From: Marifrigoribacter sp047730175
Lineage (GTDB): Bacteria; Bacteroidota; Bacteroidia; Flavobacteriales; Flavobacteriaceae
Direction: 5' to 3'
Assembly (NCBI RefSeq): GCF_047730175.1
Contig: NZ_CP159833.1
Location: 310,001 to 374,000 of the forward strand
DNA length: 64,000 bases
Under the pieces are notes generated by a model, which saw only the letters and a list, made by a program, of their open reading frames with translations, searched no databases and was not told where the DNA came from. Position numbers and translations under genes: made by a program. Positions 1 through 6,186 of the stretch are shown piece after piece. The stretch's first letter is position 1. Each line of letters starts with the position of its first letter.

Positions 1-132
1 CCTTATAAGATACTATCGTTTCAAATATAACTGAATCGGGTGGCGGTGGGAAAGGGCAAGCTCTTTTTATTTTGTGAGGCACGAGCAAAATGAAATGTGC
101 TTGACCGTGCGGTGGACTTTTTTTTAGCTTGC
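1..132. other. left edge of window, no gene seen
   Basis: I see no convincing coding region here. The stretch holds one imperfect palindrome: GCACGAGCA at 79-87 pairs with TGCT at 98-101 and CGTGC at 106-110. It lies just beyond the last visible cassette boundary (ACCTAAC at 133-139), so it is probably the start of a further cassette, or the inside of another attC-like site, that continues left of the window. Confidence 0.4.
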
Positions 133-326
133 ACCTAACGGCTCGGCTATGGTTAGTACGGGATTAAAAGTAACTAAACTTTCGAGTTAGCACTTAGCCG
201 AAACTTTTTATTTTGTTTTATCTTTTTTGTTCTAAAGCCAAATCAAAAGATTTGGCGGACTTGGTTAATATATCTACACTTTGGGTTTAACACGAAAACC
301 CGTATTAATTATAGCCATTGTTAGCT
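133..326 (-). repeat. attC-like site 1 (long class, 194 bp)
   Basis: On the minus strand it runs from AGCTAAC (R'', plus 320-326) to GTTAGGT (R', plus 133-139), the latter a perfect match to the integron core GTTRRRY. Long outer arms pair imperfectly: GGCTATGGTTAGTACGGG on the plus strand faces CCCGTATTAATTATAGCC (15 of 18 paired). An inner hairpin CCAAATC/GATTTGG lies in the middle. The stop codon of the gene at 321-800 overlaps R''. Confidence 0.7.
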
Positions 327-800
327 ACTGGCTTTATAAATTCCGATTAATTTACTTTCTTTTTTATTCTGAATAATGTTTTCGTTGATTTTTGTCCAAG
401 GCATTTTAAATCGTTCATATCCTCTGTAAATAGTTTCCCATTCTTCTCCATTAGGTTTTTGAAGAAACGATTTATACACTTTGTCATTTTTCACAAACTG
501 TAATATTCGGTATTCTCCATTTATAATTCCGAGTACATTTTCATAAAACATATCCACTAATTCTTGAGATTCAGCAGAGAATAACTGGCACCAAATATAG
601 GCAGTCGAAATATGAAGTTCATCATCGTTTTGTAAATTCAGATTGATTTCAAAGTCAAGTCCTTTTTGTTTTGGAATATCCATAGACAAATCCACGTGTT
701 CGTGTTCATAGTCCATTTTCATAGTCAATTCAGGGAAATGGTTTTGTATTTCCTTAAAAGTCTTTTCCGCTATGTTAAAACATTTTGCTTGCGTTCTCAT
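321..800 (-). CDS. hypothetical cassette protein (159 aa)
   Basis: I do not recognise this protein. It is soluble, with no signal peptide or membrane segment, and mixes charged helical stretches with a central part rich in Asp, Glu and Asn. Cys7 and Cys67 are its only cysteines. It is the only gene of its cassette: the ATG at 800 lies 12 bases from the cassette's start boundary (812-818) and the TAA stop (321-323) is embedded in the R'' core of attC-like site 1. That tight fit between gene and boundary is typical of integron cassettes. No promoter is obvious, so expression may depend on read-through from the right. Confidence 0.75.
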   Translation of the reverse strand: MRTQAKCFNIAEKTFKEIQNHFPELTMKMDYEHEHVDLSMDIPKQKGLDFEINLNLQNDDELHISTAYIWCQLFSAESQELVDMFYENVLGIINGEYRILQFVKNDKVYKSFLQKPNGEEWETIYRGYERFKMPWTKINENIIQNKKESKLIGIYKASS

Positions 801-811
801 TTTCAGCTTGT

Positions 812-946
812 AGCTAACGTTGTTGTGTATGGTTAGTTGCGTGGTTAAGCAACTAAATTAGTAAACAAAAACGAACCAGAGAAAATTCCAGCGGAATTTT
901 CCAGATAAGCACTTGCCAAAGCAATTGATTATACACGGTGTTGTGC
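812..946 (-). repeat. attC-like site 2 (short class, 135 bp)
   Basis: On the minus strand it runs from GCACAAC (plus 940-946) to GTTAGCT (plus 812-818). Inner arms pair: GTTGTGTAT near the left end faces ATACACGGTGTTG near the right end. The interior motifs GTTGCGTGGTTAAGCAA, AAACGAACCA and GAAAATTCCAGCGGAATTTTCC are shared with the site at 6049-6182 and partly with 4017-4150. The two terminal 7-mers are not complementary to each other but each matches the far end of its neighbouring cassette. Confidence 0.75.
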
Positions 947-971
947 TTTCGTTATTTTTAGAAGAATTTTA

Positions 972-1739
972 TCATTCATGTAACTCTATTTCTTGGTTTA
1001 GAATTGATAATATTTGCGTTATATGATTCAACATTTCTTCTTGGATATTATATCTTAATTTTTCGACTATTGTTTTACTTAATAAATTACCAAAAAAAGC
1101 ATCTTGTTTAAATAGAAAATCAATGGCAAAATCTTCCTTCGGACTTCTTAAAGTATCTAAACCGATTCTTGGTCCATTTTTACGTAATCTGAGATTTACA
1201 ATTACGGGAGCAAGAATATTTTGCATATTATTAAGAAGATTCATACTATTTTCTTGATCTTCAAACCCAAACTTAACGATGGAGAAATATTCGGCTAGTA
1301 ATTTAGTAAGTTGGTCATTACGTATTAGTTCTGAATTACCAGAATTAATAAAAGCGTCATATGCACCTGTTAACAGTTCAGAACGATACCAAGAATAGGC
1401 TCCATAATTTATATAATTCATTATCGAGTCGTTAATAGGTCTTGGTATTTGGCCTTCATACATTTTTATCAAATTACTACTTTTTCTAACTACATTTTTT
1501 TGCATAAACATAGTCTCCAACAATCGCTCTTTAGACTCTAAAAAATCTGTTTTTAAAGATAGAAGGATTTTATGTTCTTGTTTTAATTGGTTGCGATGTT
1601 GGTTCCAGTTACTTACTTGAAGTGCCAATAAAATACCAACCATAACTAGAAGTATTTCACCAATAGCATATTTAAAGTATTTTCCAGTTTTATTTTTCTC
1701 CATAAGATCGTAACGTATTTTTCTAAAGAATTTTATCAT
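972..1739 (-). CDS. DUF6090 family membrane protein
   Basis: The N-terminus (IRYDLMEKNKTGKYFKYA, then a membrane segment at about residues 25-43 ending LALQVSNWN) is the hallmark of DUF6090, a family common and often multi-copy in Flavobacteriia whose function is unknown. The remaining 200 residues are a predicted helical extracytoplasmic domain with several coiled-coil-like stretches. The length (255 aa) is usual for the family. It is the sole gene of its cassette, bounded by GTTGTGC/GCACAAC. Family members are frequent passengers of such repeat-separated arrays in this group, as far as I recall. The biochemical role cannot be deduced. Confidence 0.85.
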   Translation of the reverse strand: MIKFFRKIRYDLMEKNKTGKYFKYAIGEILLVMVGILLALQVSNWNQHRNQLKQEHKILLSLKTDFLESKERLLETMFMQKNVVRKSSNLIKMYEGQIPRPINDSIMNYINYGAYSWYRSELLTGAYDAFINSGNSELIRNDQLTKLLAEYFSIVKFGFEDQENSMNLLNNMQNILAPVIVNLRLRKNGPRIGLDTLRSPKEDFAIDFLFKQDAFFGNLLSKTIVEKLRYNIQEEMLNHITQILSILNQEIELHE

Positions 1740-1763
1740 TGGTTAGCGGTTTCTGATAATGAA

Positions 1764-1958
1764 GCACAACGGTTTGTGTATGAAACGTAGCGTGTAAAAA
1801 GACGCTGACTTTTCGGATTAACACAGAGCCGAATTTTTATATTTTGTTTTTAATTTATTATTTTCTAAAAGCCAAATTAAAAATTTGGCGGTCTTTGCAA
1901 ACAAACACAAACCTTTCGGAAAGCCTTTATTAGCTATGTTTTATACACGTTGTTGTGC
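1764..1958 (-). repeat. attC-like site 3 (long class, 195 bp)
   Basis: On the minus strand it runs from GCACAAC (plus 1952-1958) to GTTGTGC (plus 1764-1770). Both neighbouring cassettes carry the same terminal 7-mer, so this is the one site whose own ends match. Interior: TTTTCGGATTAACACAGAGCCGAA on the left, inner hairpin GCCAAATT/AATTTGGC, then CCTTTCGG, the same order as sites 1 and 4. Confidence 0.7.
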
Positions 1959-1966
1959 TTAGTTTT

Positions 1967-2431
1967 TTATTCTTCTTTAATTAGTATCCATTCTATATGT
2001 CTGTGTGAAATATGATTTCTCAAAGAGTCTCGGCTTATCCAATGTTTCATTTCGACAATGTCCTTATCATTCCATTTTTCAATCCTATGTTGATATCCAT
2101 TTTCTGTGTATTGTGATTCTTCGTCAGGATATACGTCCTGCGATTTATACATTGTCAGGAATAAAACTAGACTTATCAGAGTTGGAATAATTAAAGCCTT
2201 CATTTTCCATATTCGTTTGAATATAACTAGCAGTAATGGTAACCAAAGTCCAACTAGTATTGCAATTCGTAAAATTGAATTCAAAGTGTCTCTTGTGTTG
2301 ACATTGAAATTTGAATATTCAGGTCGTTCTAAGTCAATAATTGATATTCCCCATAACCATAAGTATGTTGAAACTAGATTCAAGATTATCAATAGTCCAA
2401 AAAGTGTTATTAAAAGAACTCTATTATTCAT
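1967..2431 (-). CDS. hypothetical membrane protein (154 aa)
   Basis: This unrecognised protein has three predicted membrane helices (about residues 5-28, 53-71 and 78-96) followed by a soluble, charged C-terminal half containing WNDKDIVEMKHWISRD and several His residues. The N-terminus lacks a cleavable signal. It fills its cassette almost exactly: the start at 2431 is 30 bases from boundary GCACAAC (2461-2467) and the stop is 9 bases from GTTGTGC (1952-1958). A three-helix membrane anchor with a small C-terminal domain gives no specific function. Real-gene confidence rests on length, codon use and fit to the cassette. Confidence 0.7.
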   Translation of the reverse strand: MNNRVLLITLFGLLIILNLVSTYLWLWGISIIDLERPEYSNFNVNTRDTLNSILRIAILVGLWLPLLLVIFKRIWKMKALIIPTLISLVLFLTMYKSQDVYPDEESQYTENGYQHRIEKWNDKDIVEMKHWISRDSLRNHISHRHIEWILIKEE

Positions 2432-2460
2432 TCTATATTACTAGGTCTTTTTTAAATTAA

Positions 2461-2656
2461 GCACAACGTTTAGTATAAGAAATGTAGGGCAATTAAAAAG
2501 CACTATCGTTTCGGTTTATTACTTAGCTAAATATAAATATTTTGCTTTTATCTTTTCTACTATAAATGCCAAATTTTATATTTAGCGGACTTTGTAAATA
2601 TGTAAAAAACTTTCGGTTTAGCACAAACGCCCTATGTTTTTTATACATTGTTAGCT
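2461..2656 (-). repeat. attC-like site 4 (long class, 196 bp)
   Basis: On the minus strand it runs from AGCTAAC (plus 2650-2656) to GTTGTGC (plus 2461-2467). It has the long-class interior: GTAGGGC near the left end faces GCCCTATG near the right, TTTCGG occurs on both sides, and a degenerate inner hairpin GCCAAAT...ATTTAGC lies between. The stop codon of the gene at 2655-3338 overlaps R''. Confidence 0.7.
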
Positions 2657-3338
2657 ACTGTTCTTTTTCATTCATATTTATTAGTATCCAAGGGAATTTT
2701 TCAGGGTCAGGACAAGTTCCAGATATGTTTTCACAATTTTCGGCTTTCACAAAGTCGGTGAAATTAATAATTGTTGCTTCTCTTGTACACATACAATCTT
2801 CACAATCGCCGTGAAATTCTAATTCGTGTTCATAAATAAATCTATCAATCCAAGTTCTATTTGGAAAAACTAATTTTGCGAATTGAGGTTTAACAGGTAT
2901 TTTATCTGATTTAATTCTCCATTCTCTTTCCCAAGTGAAATCATTTCTACCATCTAATTCAGGATTGTAACTAACAAATCTCCAATTTAAGTTTGTGTTA
3001 TTTTGTTCAACATTGTATTCATCCCTTGTTGAATATATAACTGGTCTACCACCTTGTTGAAATACTTTTTTCTTTTGGTATTGAAAACCGAAAGGAGTAT
3101 ATCGAGAAAATAATTTTGAATCAAGACATCCATCATTTGTTAAACATCTTGCTGGTGATTCTGTAAAACAGACGCATTTATGATTTCCTAAAATCATACC
3201 ATTAGCACCGTTTAGTTTCTCTTCTTGTATTATTTGCTTGAAATTCAAATATGCTTCCTCATAACTTAGAGAACCATTTTTTGCTTTCGTGAAATGTATT
3301 AAGTTATCGCAGTGGTCAAATTTCATTCTTTTTCTCAA
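2655..3338 (-). CDS. HFT/CFTE-motif protein, possibly AbiGi-like
   Basis: The 227-residue protein shows HFT (15-17), CVCFTESP (55-62), GGRPVIY (96-102) and FTWEREWR (134-141). I associate this motif set with a family found near phage-defence and toxin-antitoxin genes, sometimes named after AbiGi antitoxins or grouped with DUF2971/DUF4433-like folds; that assignment is from memory and tentative. The C-terminal part is Cys-rich (CEDCMC near 180). It is the second gene of a two-gene cassette, 12 bases after the stop of the HEPN-motif gene at 3351-4004, so the two are probably co-translated. Start at 3338 or four codons later is equally possible. Confidence 0.65.
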   Translation of the reverse strand: MRKRMKFDHCDNLIHFTKAKNGSLSYEEAYLNFKQIIQEEKLNGANGMILGNHKCVCFTESPARCLTNDGCLDSKLFSRYTPFGFQYQKKKVFQQGGRPVIYSTRDEYNVEQNNTNLNWRFVSYNPELDGRNDFTWEREWRIKSDKIPVKPQFAKLVFPNRTWIDRFIYEHELEFHGDCEDCMCTREATIINFTDFVKAENCENISGTCPDPEKFPWILINMNEKEQ

Positions 3339-3350
3339 TTATAGTTCTTG

Positions 3351-4004
3351 TCAGCTACATTTACTTGTATATGTTTTATTCAAAAACACTCTAATTATTT
3401 CAATAAAATGTCTAATCAATTCGTCACTTTCAAATTCTAGGATATAATAATCACTTTTCTCAGTAACTTTTAGCTGTTTTATATTTTTTAAGGTATTTAT
3501 TCTTTTTTTAGATTCAGATTTTTTTAATATCGAATTAGACGAATGAACAAATAAATTTCTAAGCTGATTTAGCTTTGTGATTTCATTCCATTCATAATTC
3601 ATTTCTTTAAAATCAATCTCAATAACTTTTTCTAAATATTTTTTAATCGTAAAAATTATTCCATTTCCTGAAATATCATCAATTTTGATTTTTTTGTCTT
3701 TCTCTGGGATTTCAGCAAGTTTAAGTAAAGATTGCTCAAAGAAAGAGTATAAGGATATTACAATTGAACTATAGTACAACTGTAAACTTTTTTGTTTTAT
3801 ATATATATCAGAAGGGTCAAAAAAGTAATCTTTGGCTTCATCTGAAGTGTTATCATATTCACTTAGATGTTTTTTTACATTATTATCAATTAGTGTATTT
3901 GTTAACTCTAAATATTCTACGAAAGAATCTAATCCAAAATCAATTTCGGCAAAATGGAAATCTTCGGATAAAAAAACATTATTTATTGGTCTACTTAATC
4001 CCAT
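3351..4004 (-). CDS. HEPN-like protein with RNxxxH motif
   Basis: This 217-residue helical protein carries RNLFVH at 149-154, which fits the catalytic Rx4-6H motif (R followed by N) of HEPN ribonucleases. Upstream is the helix YYSSIVISLYSFFEQSLLKLAE, resembling the first long helix of HEPN domains that sense or bind RNA. HEPN proteins are common toxins and effectors in toxin-antitoxin, Abi and CRISPR systems (established for the superfamily). It is the first gene of a two-gene cassette, followed 12 bases later by the HFT/CFTE protein. Function as an RNase toxin is inference; it could also be a non-toxic HEPN protein such as a nucleotidyltransferase partner. Confidence 0.7.
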   Translation of the reverse strand: MGLSRPINNVFLSEDFHFAEIDFGLDSFVEYLELTNTLIDNNVKKHLSEYDNTSDEAKDYFFDPSDIYIKQKSLQLYYSSIVISLYSFFEQSLLKLAEIPEKDKKIKIDDISGNGIIFTIKKYLEKVIEIDFKEMNYEWNEITKLNQLRNLFVHSSNSILKKSESKKRINTLKNIKQLKVTEKSDYYILEFESDELIRHFIEIIRVFLNKTYTSKCS

Positions 4005-4016
4005 TTTTTTAATTGT

Positions 4017-4150
4017 AGCTAACGTTGTTGTGCATGATTTGTTTGCGTGAATTTAGCGAATAAATAGTAAATAATTACAAGCCTTTGAAGTCCACGAGGT
4101 TTTTCCGAAGGAAAAACTTATTAAGCAATTAATTATGCACGGTGTTGGCT
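4017..4150 (-). repeat. attC-like site 5 (short class, 134 bp)
   Basis: On the minus strand it runs from AGCCAAC (plus 4144-4150) to GTTAGCT (plus 4017-4023). Arms GTTGTTGTGCAT and ATGCACGGTGTTG face each other. The interior carries GTTTGCGTGAATTTAGCGAA and a hairpin TTTTTCCGAAGGAAAAA, equivalent in place but not in sequence to the hairpins of sites 2 and 8. The gene at 4129-4371 ends inside it. Confidence 0.75.
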
Positions 4151-4371
4151 TGCGTTTTTTTCTTCTTTATTATAAACACTATTCCAACTAATACATTCCA
4201 AATTAGAAAATAAATCCAAATATTTTTCGCAAATTCAGTTAGACAAGGTGGACAAGGATAACCAGGAATACAAGGTTCACATTGTATTAAAAATGGGTCG
4301 ATTAAGAATCTTCCTATTAGAACGATATTTCCAAGAATCCAGATGTAGATAATTCGTTTCTTATTTTCCAT
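4129..4371 (-). CDS. small two-helix membrane protein with Cys-rich loop
   Basis: The 80-residue protein has two predicted membrane helices (about residues 7-26 and 49-69) joined by a loop with four cysteines (CEPCIPGYPCPPC), and a lysine-rich cytoplasmic tail. The paired CxxC pattern suggests a metal or disulfide site, but no family function is known to me. It overlaps the upstream gene (4361-4747) by 11 bases, so translation is likely coupled. Its last codons and stop lie inside attC-like site 5, meaning the site contributes part of the tail. Two-gene cassette with the neighbour. Confidence 0.65.
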   Translation of the reverse strand: MENKKRIIYIWILGNIVLIGRFLIDPFLIQCEPCIPGYPCPPCLTEFAKNIWIYFLIWNVLVGIVFIIKKKKTQANTVHN

Positions 4372-4747
4372 GAGTCAATCGAATAATTTTACAATCATAA
4401 GAGTCGATTATTATCATAAACGTTCCACCTTTCATTCCTTTTTGTAGAGTTCCGCTTAACAGCCAATATTTATCAATTTTAAATACATTATATGGTTTTT
4501 GTTTTTCAATATTTTTTTTTCCATAAATGTCCCAAAGAATTATTTCAGCGAATTCTACTACTTTTTTTTCTTTCGTCAAAATGGATGTTACTCCAATTAT
4601 ATTATGAAGGGTTGAATCAGAAAGAGCTTCTAAAACAATCTCTTTTGCTTGTTTTTTCGTCAATTTCCCACGCTCGGTTTCCTGCCCAATTATAATTGAA
4701 CTGGAGAATAGTAGTGTTAGAATTATTATGATCTTAAAGTTTCTCAT
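4361..4747 (-). CDS. hypothetical secreted protein (128 aa)
   Basis: I place the start at 4747 because the next residues (MRNFKIIIILTLLFSSSIIIG) form a clear Sec signal peptide; the reading frame stays open upstream to 4909 but that part crosses attC-like site 6 and is not protein-like. The mature part of about 105 residues (KLTKKQAKEIVLEALSDSTL, later YWLLSGTL and GGTFMIIIDSY) resembles PepSY-like or NTF2-like small periplasmic domains in rhythm, but I cannot assign it. It is the first gene of its cassette and overlaps the following membrane gene by 11 bases. Confidence 0.65.
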   Translation of the reverse strand: MRNFKIIIILTLLFSSSIIIGQETERGKLTKKQAKEIVLEALSDSTLHNIIGVTSILTKEKKVVEFAEIILWDIYGKKNIEKQKPYNVFKIDKYWLLSGTLQKGMKGGTFMIIIDSYDCKIIRLTHGK

Positions 4748-4763
4748 GTTCTTTTTCAATGCA

Positions 4764-4981
4764 TGCCAACGAGTTTGTATATGAAAAGTAGGGCGTGGCG
4801 CAGCGTGCGGCTTGAAGCGGCGAAACCTAGACTTATCTTCTTTCCTCAAAATAAATTGAGCCGCGTGCGAATCAGCAAGGCAAGCGAGTTCAGATTTATC
4901 AGAAACCAAGATAGTTAATTAATTGCATGAAACTTTCTATTACCGAAAATCTTGCCCTATTTTTTATATACTTTGTTGTGG
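4764..4981 (-). repeat. attC-like site 6 (long class, 218 bp)
   Basis: On the minus strand it runs from CCACAAC (plus 4975-4981) to GTTGGCA (plus 4764-4770). Outer arms pair: TTTGTATATGAAAAGTAGGGC faces GCCCTATTTTTTATATAC. The middle is G+C-richer than the other sites (GCGTGGCGCAGCGTGCGGCTT) and lacks the GCCAAAT hairpin, so it is a diverged member of the long class. Confidence 0.65.
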
Positions 4982-4994
4982 GTAGTTTTTTATT

Positions 4995-5417
4995 TTACAT
5001 TCCCACAGTTTCATAGATATAGCTAATTCCAGTTTTAGGATTTCTTAAATATCTTGAACGTTCAAATTGGGCTGTTTGGTCTTTTGCATAAATCAGATAG
5101 TTTTGGTCAGGTTTAAACCATTCAGGCAATTTAGTCCAACCTTTCCATTCGTTTCCAACTGTGTCAACTTCAAGTCCGTTATAGTCAACAAATTCGTCAA
5201 ACCATTTTTTGTCCGATTTGAATTTAAGGAATAACTCATATTCGAGAGTAAAATGAGGTGATTGATAATATTCGCCTTTAATCAATTCAATTTCTTTTGG
5301 TGGTTCGTTTCCAGACCAATATTTATATGCTTTTTCAGCATTTTTTGTTTCTGTTGAGAAACAGCTGACCAAAAGGAAAACAATTCCAATTACTGATATT
5401 TTTTTTAATATTTTCAT
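4995..5417 (-). CDS. hypothetical lipoprotein (140 aa)
   Basis: The start at 5417 gives a typical lipoprotein signal: MKILKK, a hydrophobic run, and lipobox LVSC with the Cys at about residue 18. An upstream in-frame ATG at 5441 would overlap the previous gene and spoil the signal peptide. The mature part is rich in Trp, Tyr and Lys (KKWFDEFVDYNGLEV, WKGWTKLPEWFKP) and has no family I recognise. It is the second gene in its cassette, 8 bases after the stop of the 126-residue protein. Expected location is the periplasmic face of a membrane. Confidence 0.7.
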   Translation of the reverse strand: MKILKKISVIGIVFLLVSCFSTETKNAEKAYKYWSGNEPPKEIELIKGEYYQSPHFTLEYELFLKFKSDKKWFDEFVDYNGLEVDTVGNEWKGWTKLPEWFKPDQNYLIYAKDQTAQFERSRYLRNPKTGISYIYETVGM

Positions 5418-5425
5418 TTTATCAA

Positions 5426-5806
5426 TTAGTAATGAACCCAATAAGAATCTGTTTCTTCTCCATCTTCGACCATTCGAATTTGGACATCAAATAATTCAGT
5501 CAGTATTTTTTCTTTAGTTGTGTTGTCAAACTCTTCAAATTCCAATTCTTCAATATTTTCCGAAATTTTATCTCCGTTATGCCATTTTTCCTCAACAATT
5601 TTTTCAATCAGAATATTCAATTCAGGTGAGGGAACTTGCTTTTCAGATTTATGCCAAATAAATTCCTGTCGTTCTTCTGGGTCATTCTCATCATAGATTG
5701 CAATTCCGCTTATTGAGTCAACCGTTTTGTCAATTAATTCAATTCTCTTAACTCCATATAATTTGAGATATGATTTTAAAAAATTCAGTCTTTTTGATTC
5801 GTTCAT
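5426..5806 (-). CDS. hypothetical acidic protein (126 aa)
   Basis: An unrecognised soluble, acidic protein without signal peptide. It contains a beta-rich middle (RIELIDKTVDSISGIAIYDE) followed by predicted helices and an acidic patch (ENIEELEFEEFDN), and ends DSYWVHY. It starts 20 bases inside the cassette boundary CCACAAC (5826-5832) and precedes a lipoprotein gene by 8 bases. Cytoplasmic unknown plus lipoprotein suggests no obvious pathway. Evidence for a real gene is length, consistent codon use and position. Confidence 0.65.
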   Translation of the reverse strand: MNESKRLNFLKSYLKLYGVKRIELIDKTVDSISGIAIYDENDPEERQEFIWHKSEKQVPSPELNILIEKIVEEKWHNGDKISENIEELEFEEFDNTTKEKILTELFDVQIRMVEDGEETDSYWVHY

Positions 5807-5825
5807 TTCCGTTTTCTCAAATTAC

Positions 5826-6033
5826 CCACAACGTTGAGTATATGAATTGATTTTTTACGAATTAAAAACTAAAATTATGGAAGAAGCAAAAAAAATATTA
5901 GATAAGCACATACAAAACTTTTACAAAAAGAATAGAATGGCAAGATTTGACGATATACCAAATAAGGTATTTATTGAAGCAATGATTGAATACGGGAACT
6001 TAGTAAAAAAATAATTTATATACATTGTTGTAT
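5826..6033 (-). repeat. attC-like site 7 with an internal ORF (208 bp)
   Basis: On the minus strand it runs from ATACAAC (plus 6027-6033) to GTTGTGG (plus 5826-5832). Arms CAACGTTGAGTATATGAA and TTATATACATTGTTG resemble those of sites 3, 4 and 6. The usual interior is replaced by a 45-codon open frame on the plus strand (5877-6014), so the site is either a chimera or carries a gene in its terminal loop. Confidence 0.6.
5877..6014 (+). CDS. 45-aa protein encoded inside attC-like site 7
   Basis: ATG at 5877 opens a 45-codon frame ending TAA at 6014. It encodes a basic, helical peptide beginning MEEAKKILDKHIQNF and ending EYGNLVKK. Codon use looks normal and the composition is protein-like. It is the only plus-strand gene in the array and occupies the loop between the arms of an attC-like site. 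The pattern MEEAKKILDKH..., with a C-terminal FIEAMIEYGNL, recalls short fragments common in Bacteroidota phage or mobile regions, but I cannot name a family. It may be a true small gene or a remnant. Confidence 0.5.
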   Translation: MEEAKKILDKHIQNFYKKNRMARFDDIPNKVFIEAMIEYGNLVKK

Positions 6034-6048
6034 GTCTTTTTTAATTGC

Positions 6049-6182
6049 ATACAACGTTGTTGTGTAAGGAAAGTTGCGTGGTTTAAGCAATAAATTTAGT
6101 AAATAAAACACGAACCAAGAAAATCCGTGAGGATTTTCGTAAGTAGGCTTTTACCAGCAATTTTTTTTACACGGTGTTGGCA
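6049..6182 (-). repeat. attC-like site 8 (short class, 134 bp)
   Basis: On the minus strand it runs from TGCCAAC (plus 6176-6182) to GTTGTAT (plus 6049-6055). It closely follows site 2: GTTGTTGTGTAAGG, AGTTGCGTGGTTTAAGCAA, TTTAGTAAATAAAACACGAA, the hairpin GAAAATCCGTGAGGATTTTC, and ACACGGTGTTG at the far end. Only 15 bases separate it from site 7, so the cassette between them is empty. Confidence 0.75.
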
Positions 6183-6186
6183 ATAG

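Noticed and set aside
2005..2444. Plus-strand frames opposite the 1967-2431 gene
   Set aside because: They are antisense shadows without protein-like composition; the minus-strand frame fits the cassette limits and has proper membrane helices.
4748..4909. N-terminal extension of the secreted protein at 4361-4747
   Set aside because: The extra 54 codons cross attC-like site 6 and precede a complete signal peptide, so the start at 4747 is preferred.
133..6182. Cassette-separating repeats as MITEs or IS ends
   Set aside because: Terminal 7-mers pair within the unit that lies between two sites, not within one repeat copy, and no target-site duplication or transposase was seen.
133..6182. CRISPR array
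   Set aside because: The repeats are 134-218 bp, imperfect and separated by genes, not 25-40 bp repeats with uniform spacers, and no cas genes are present.
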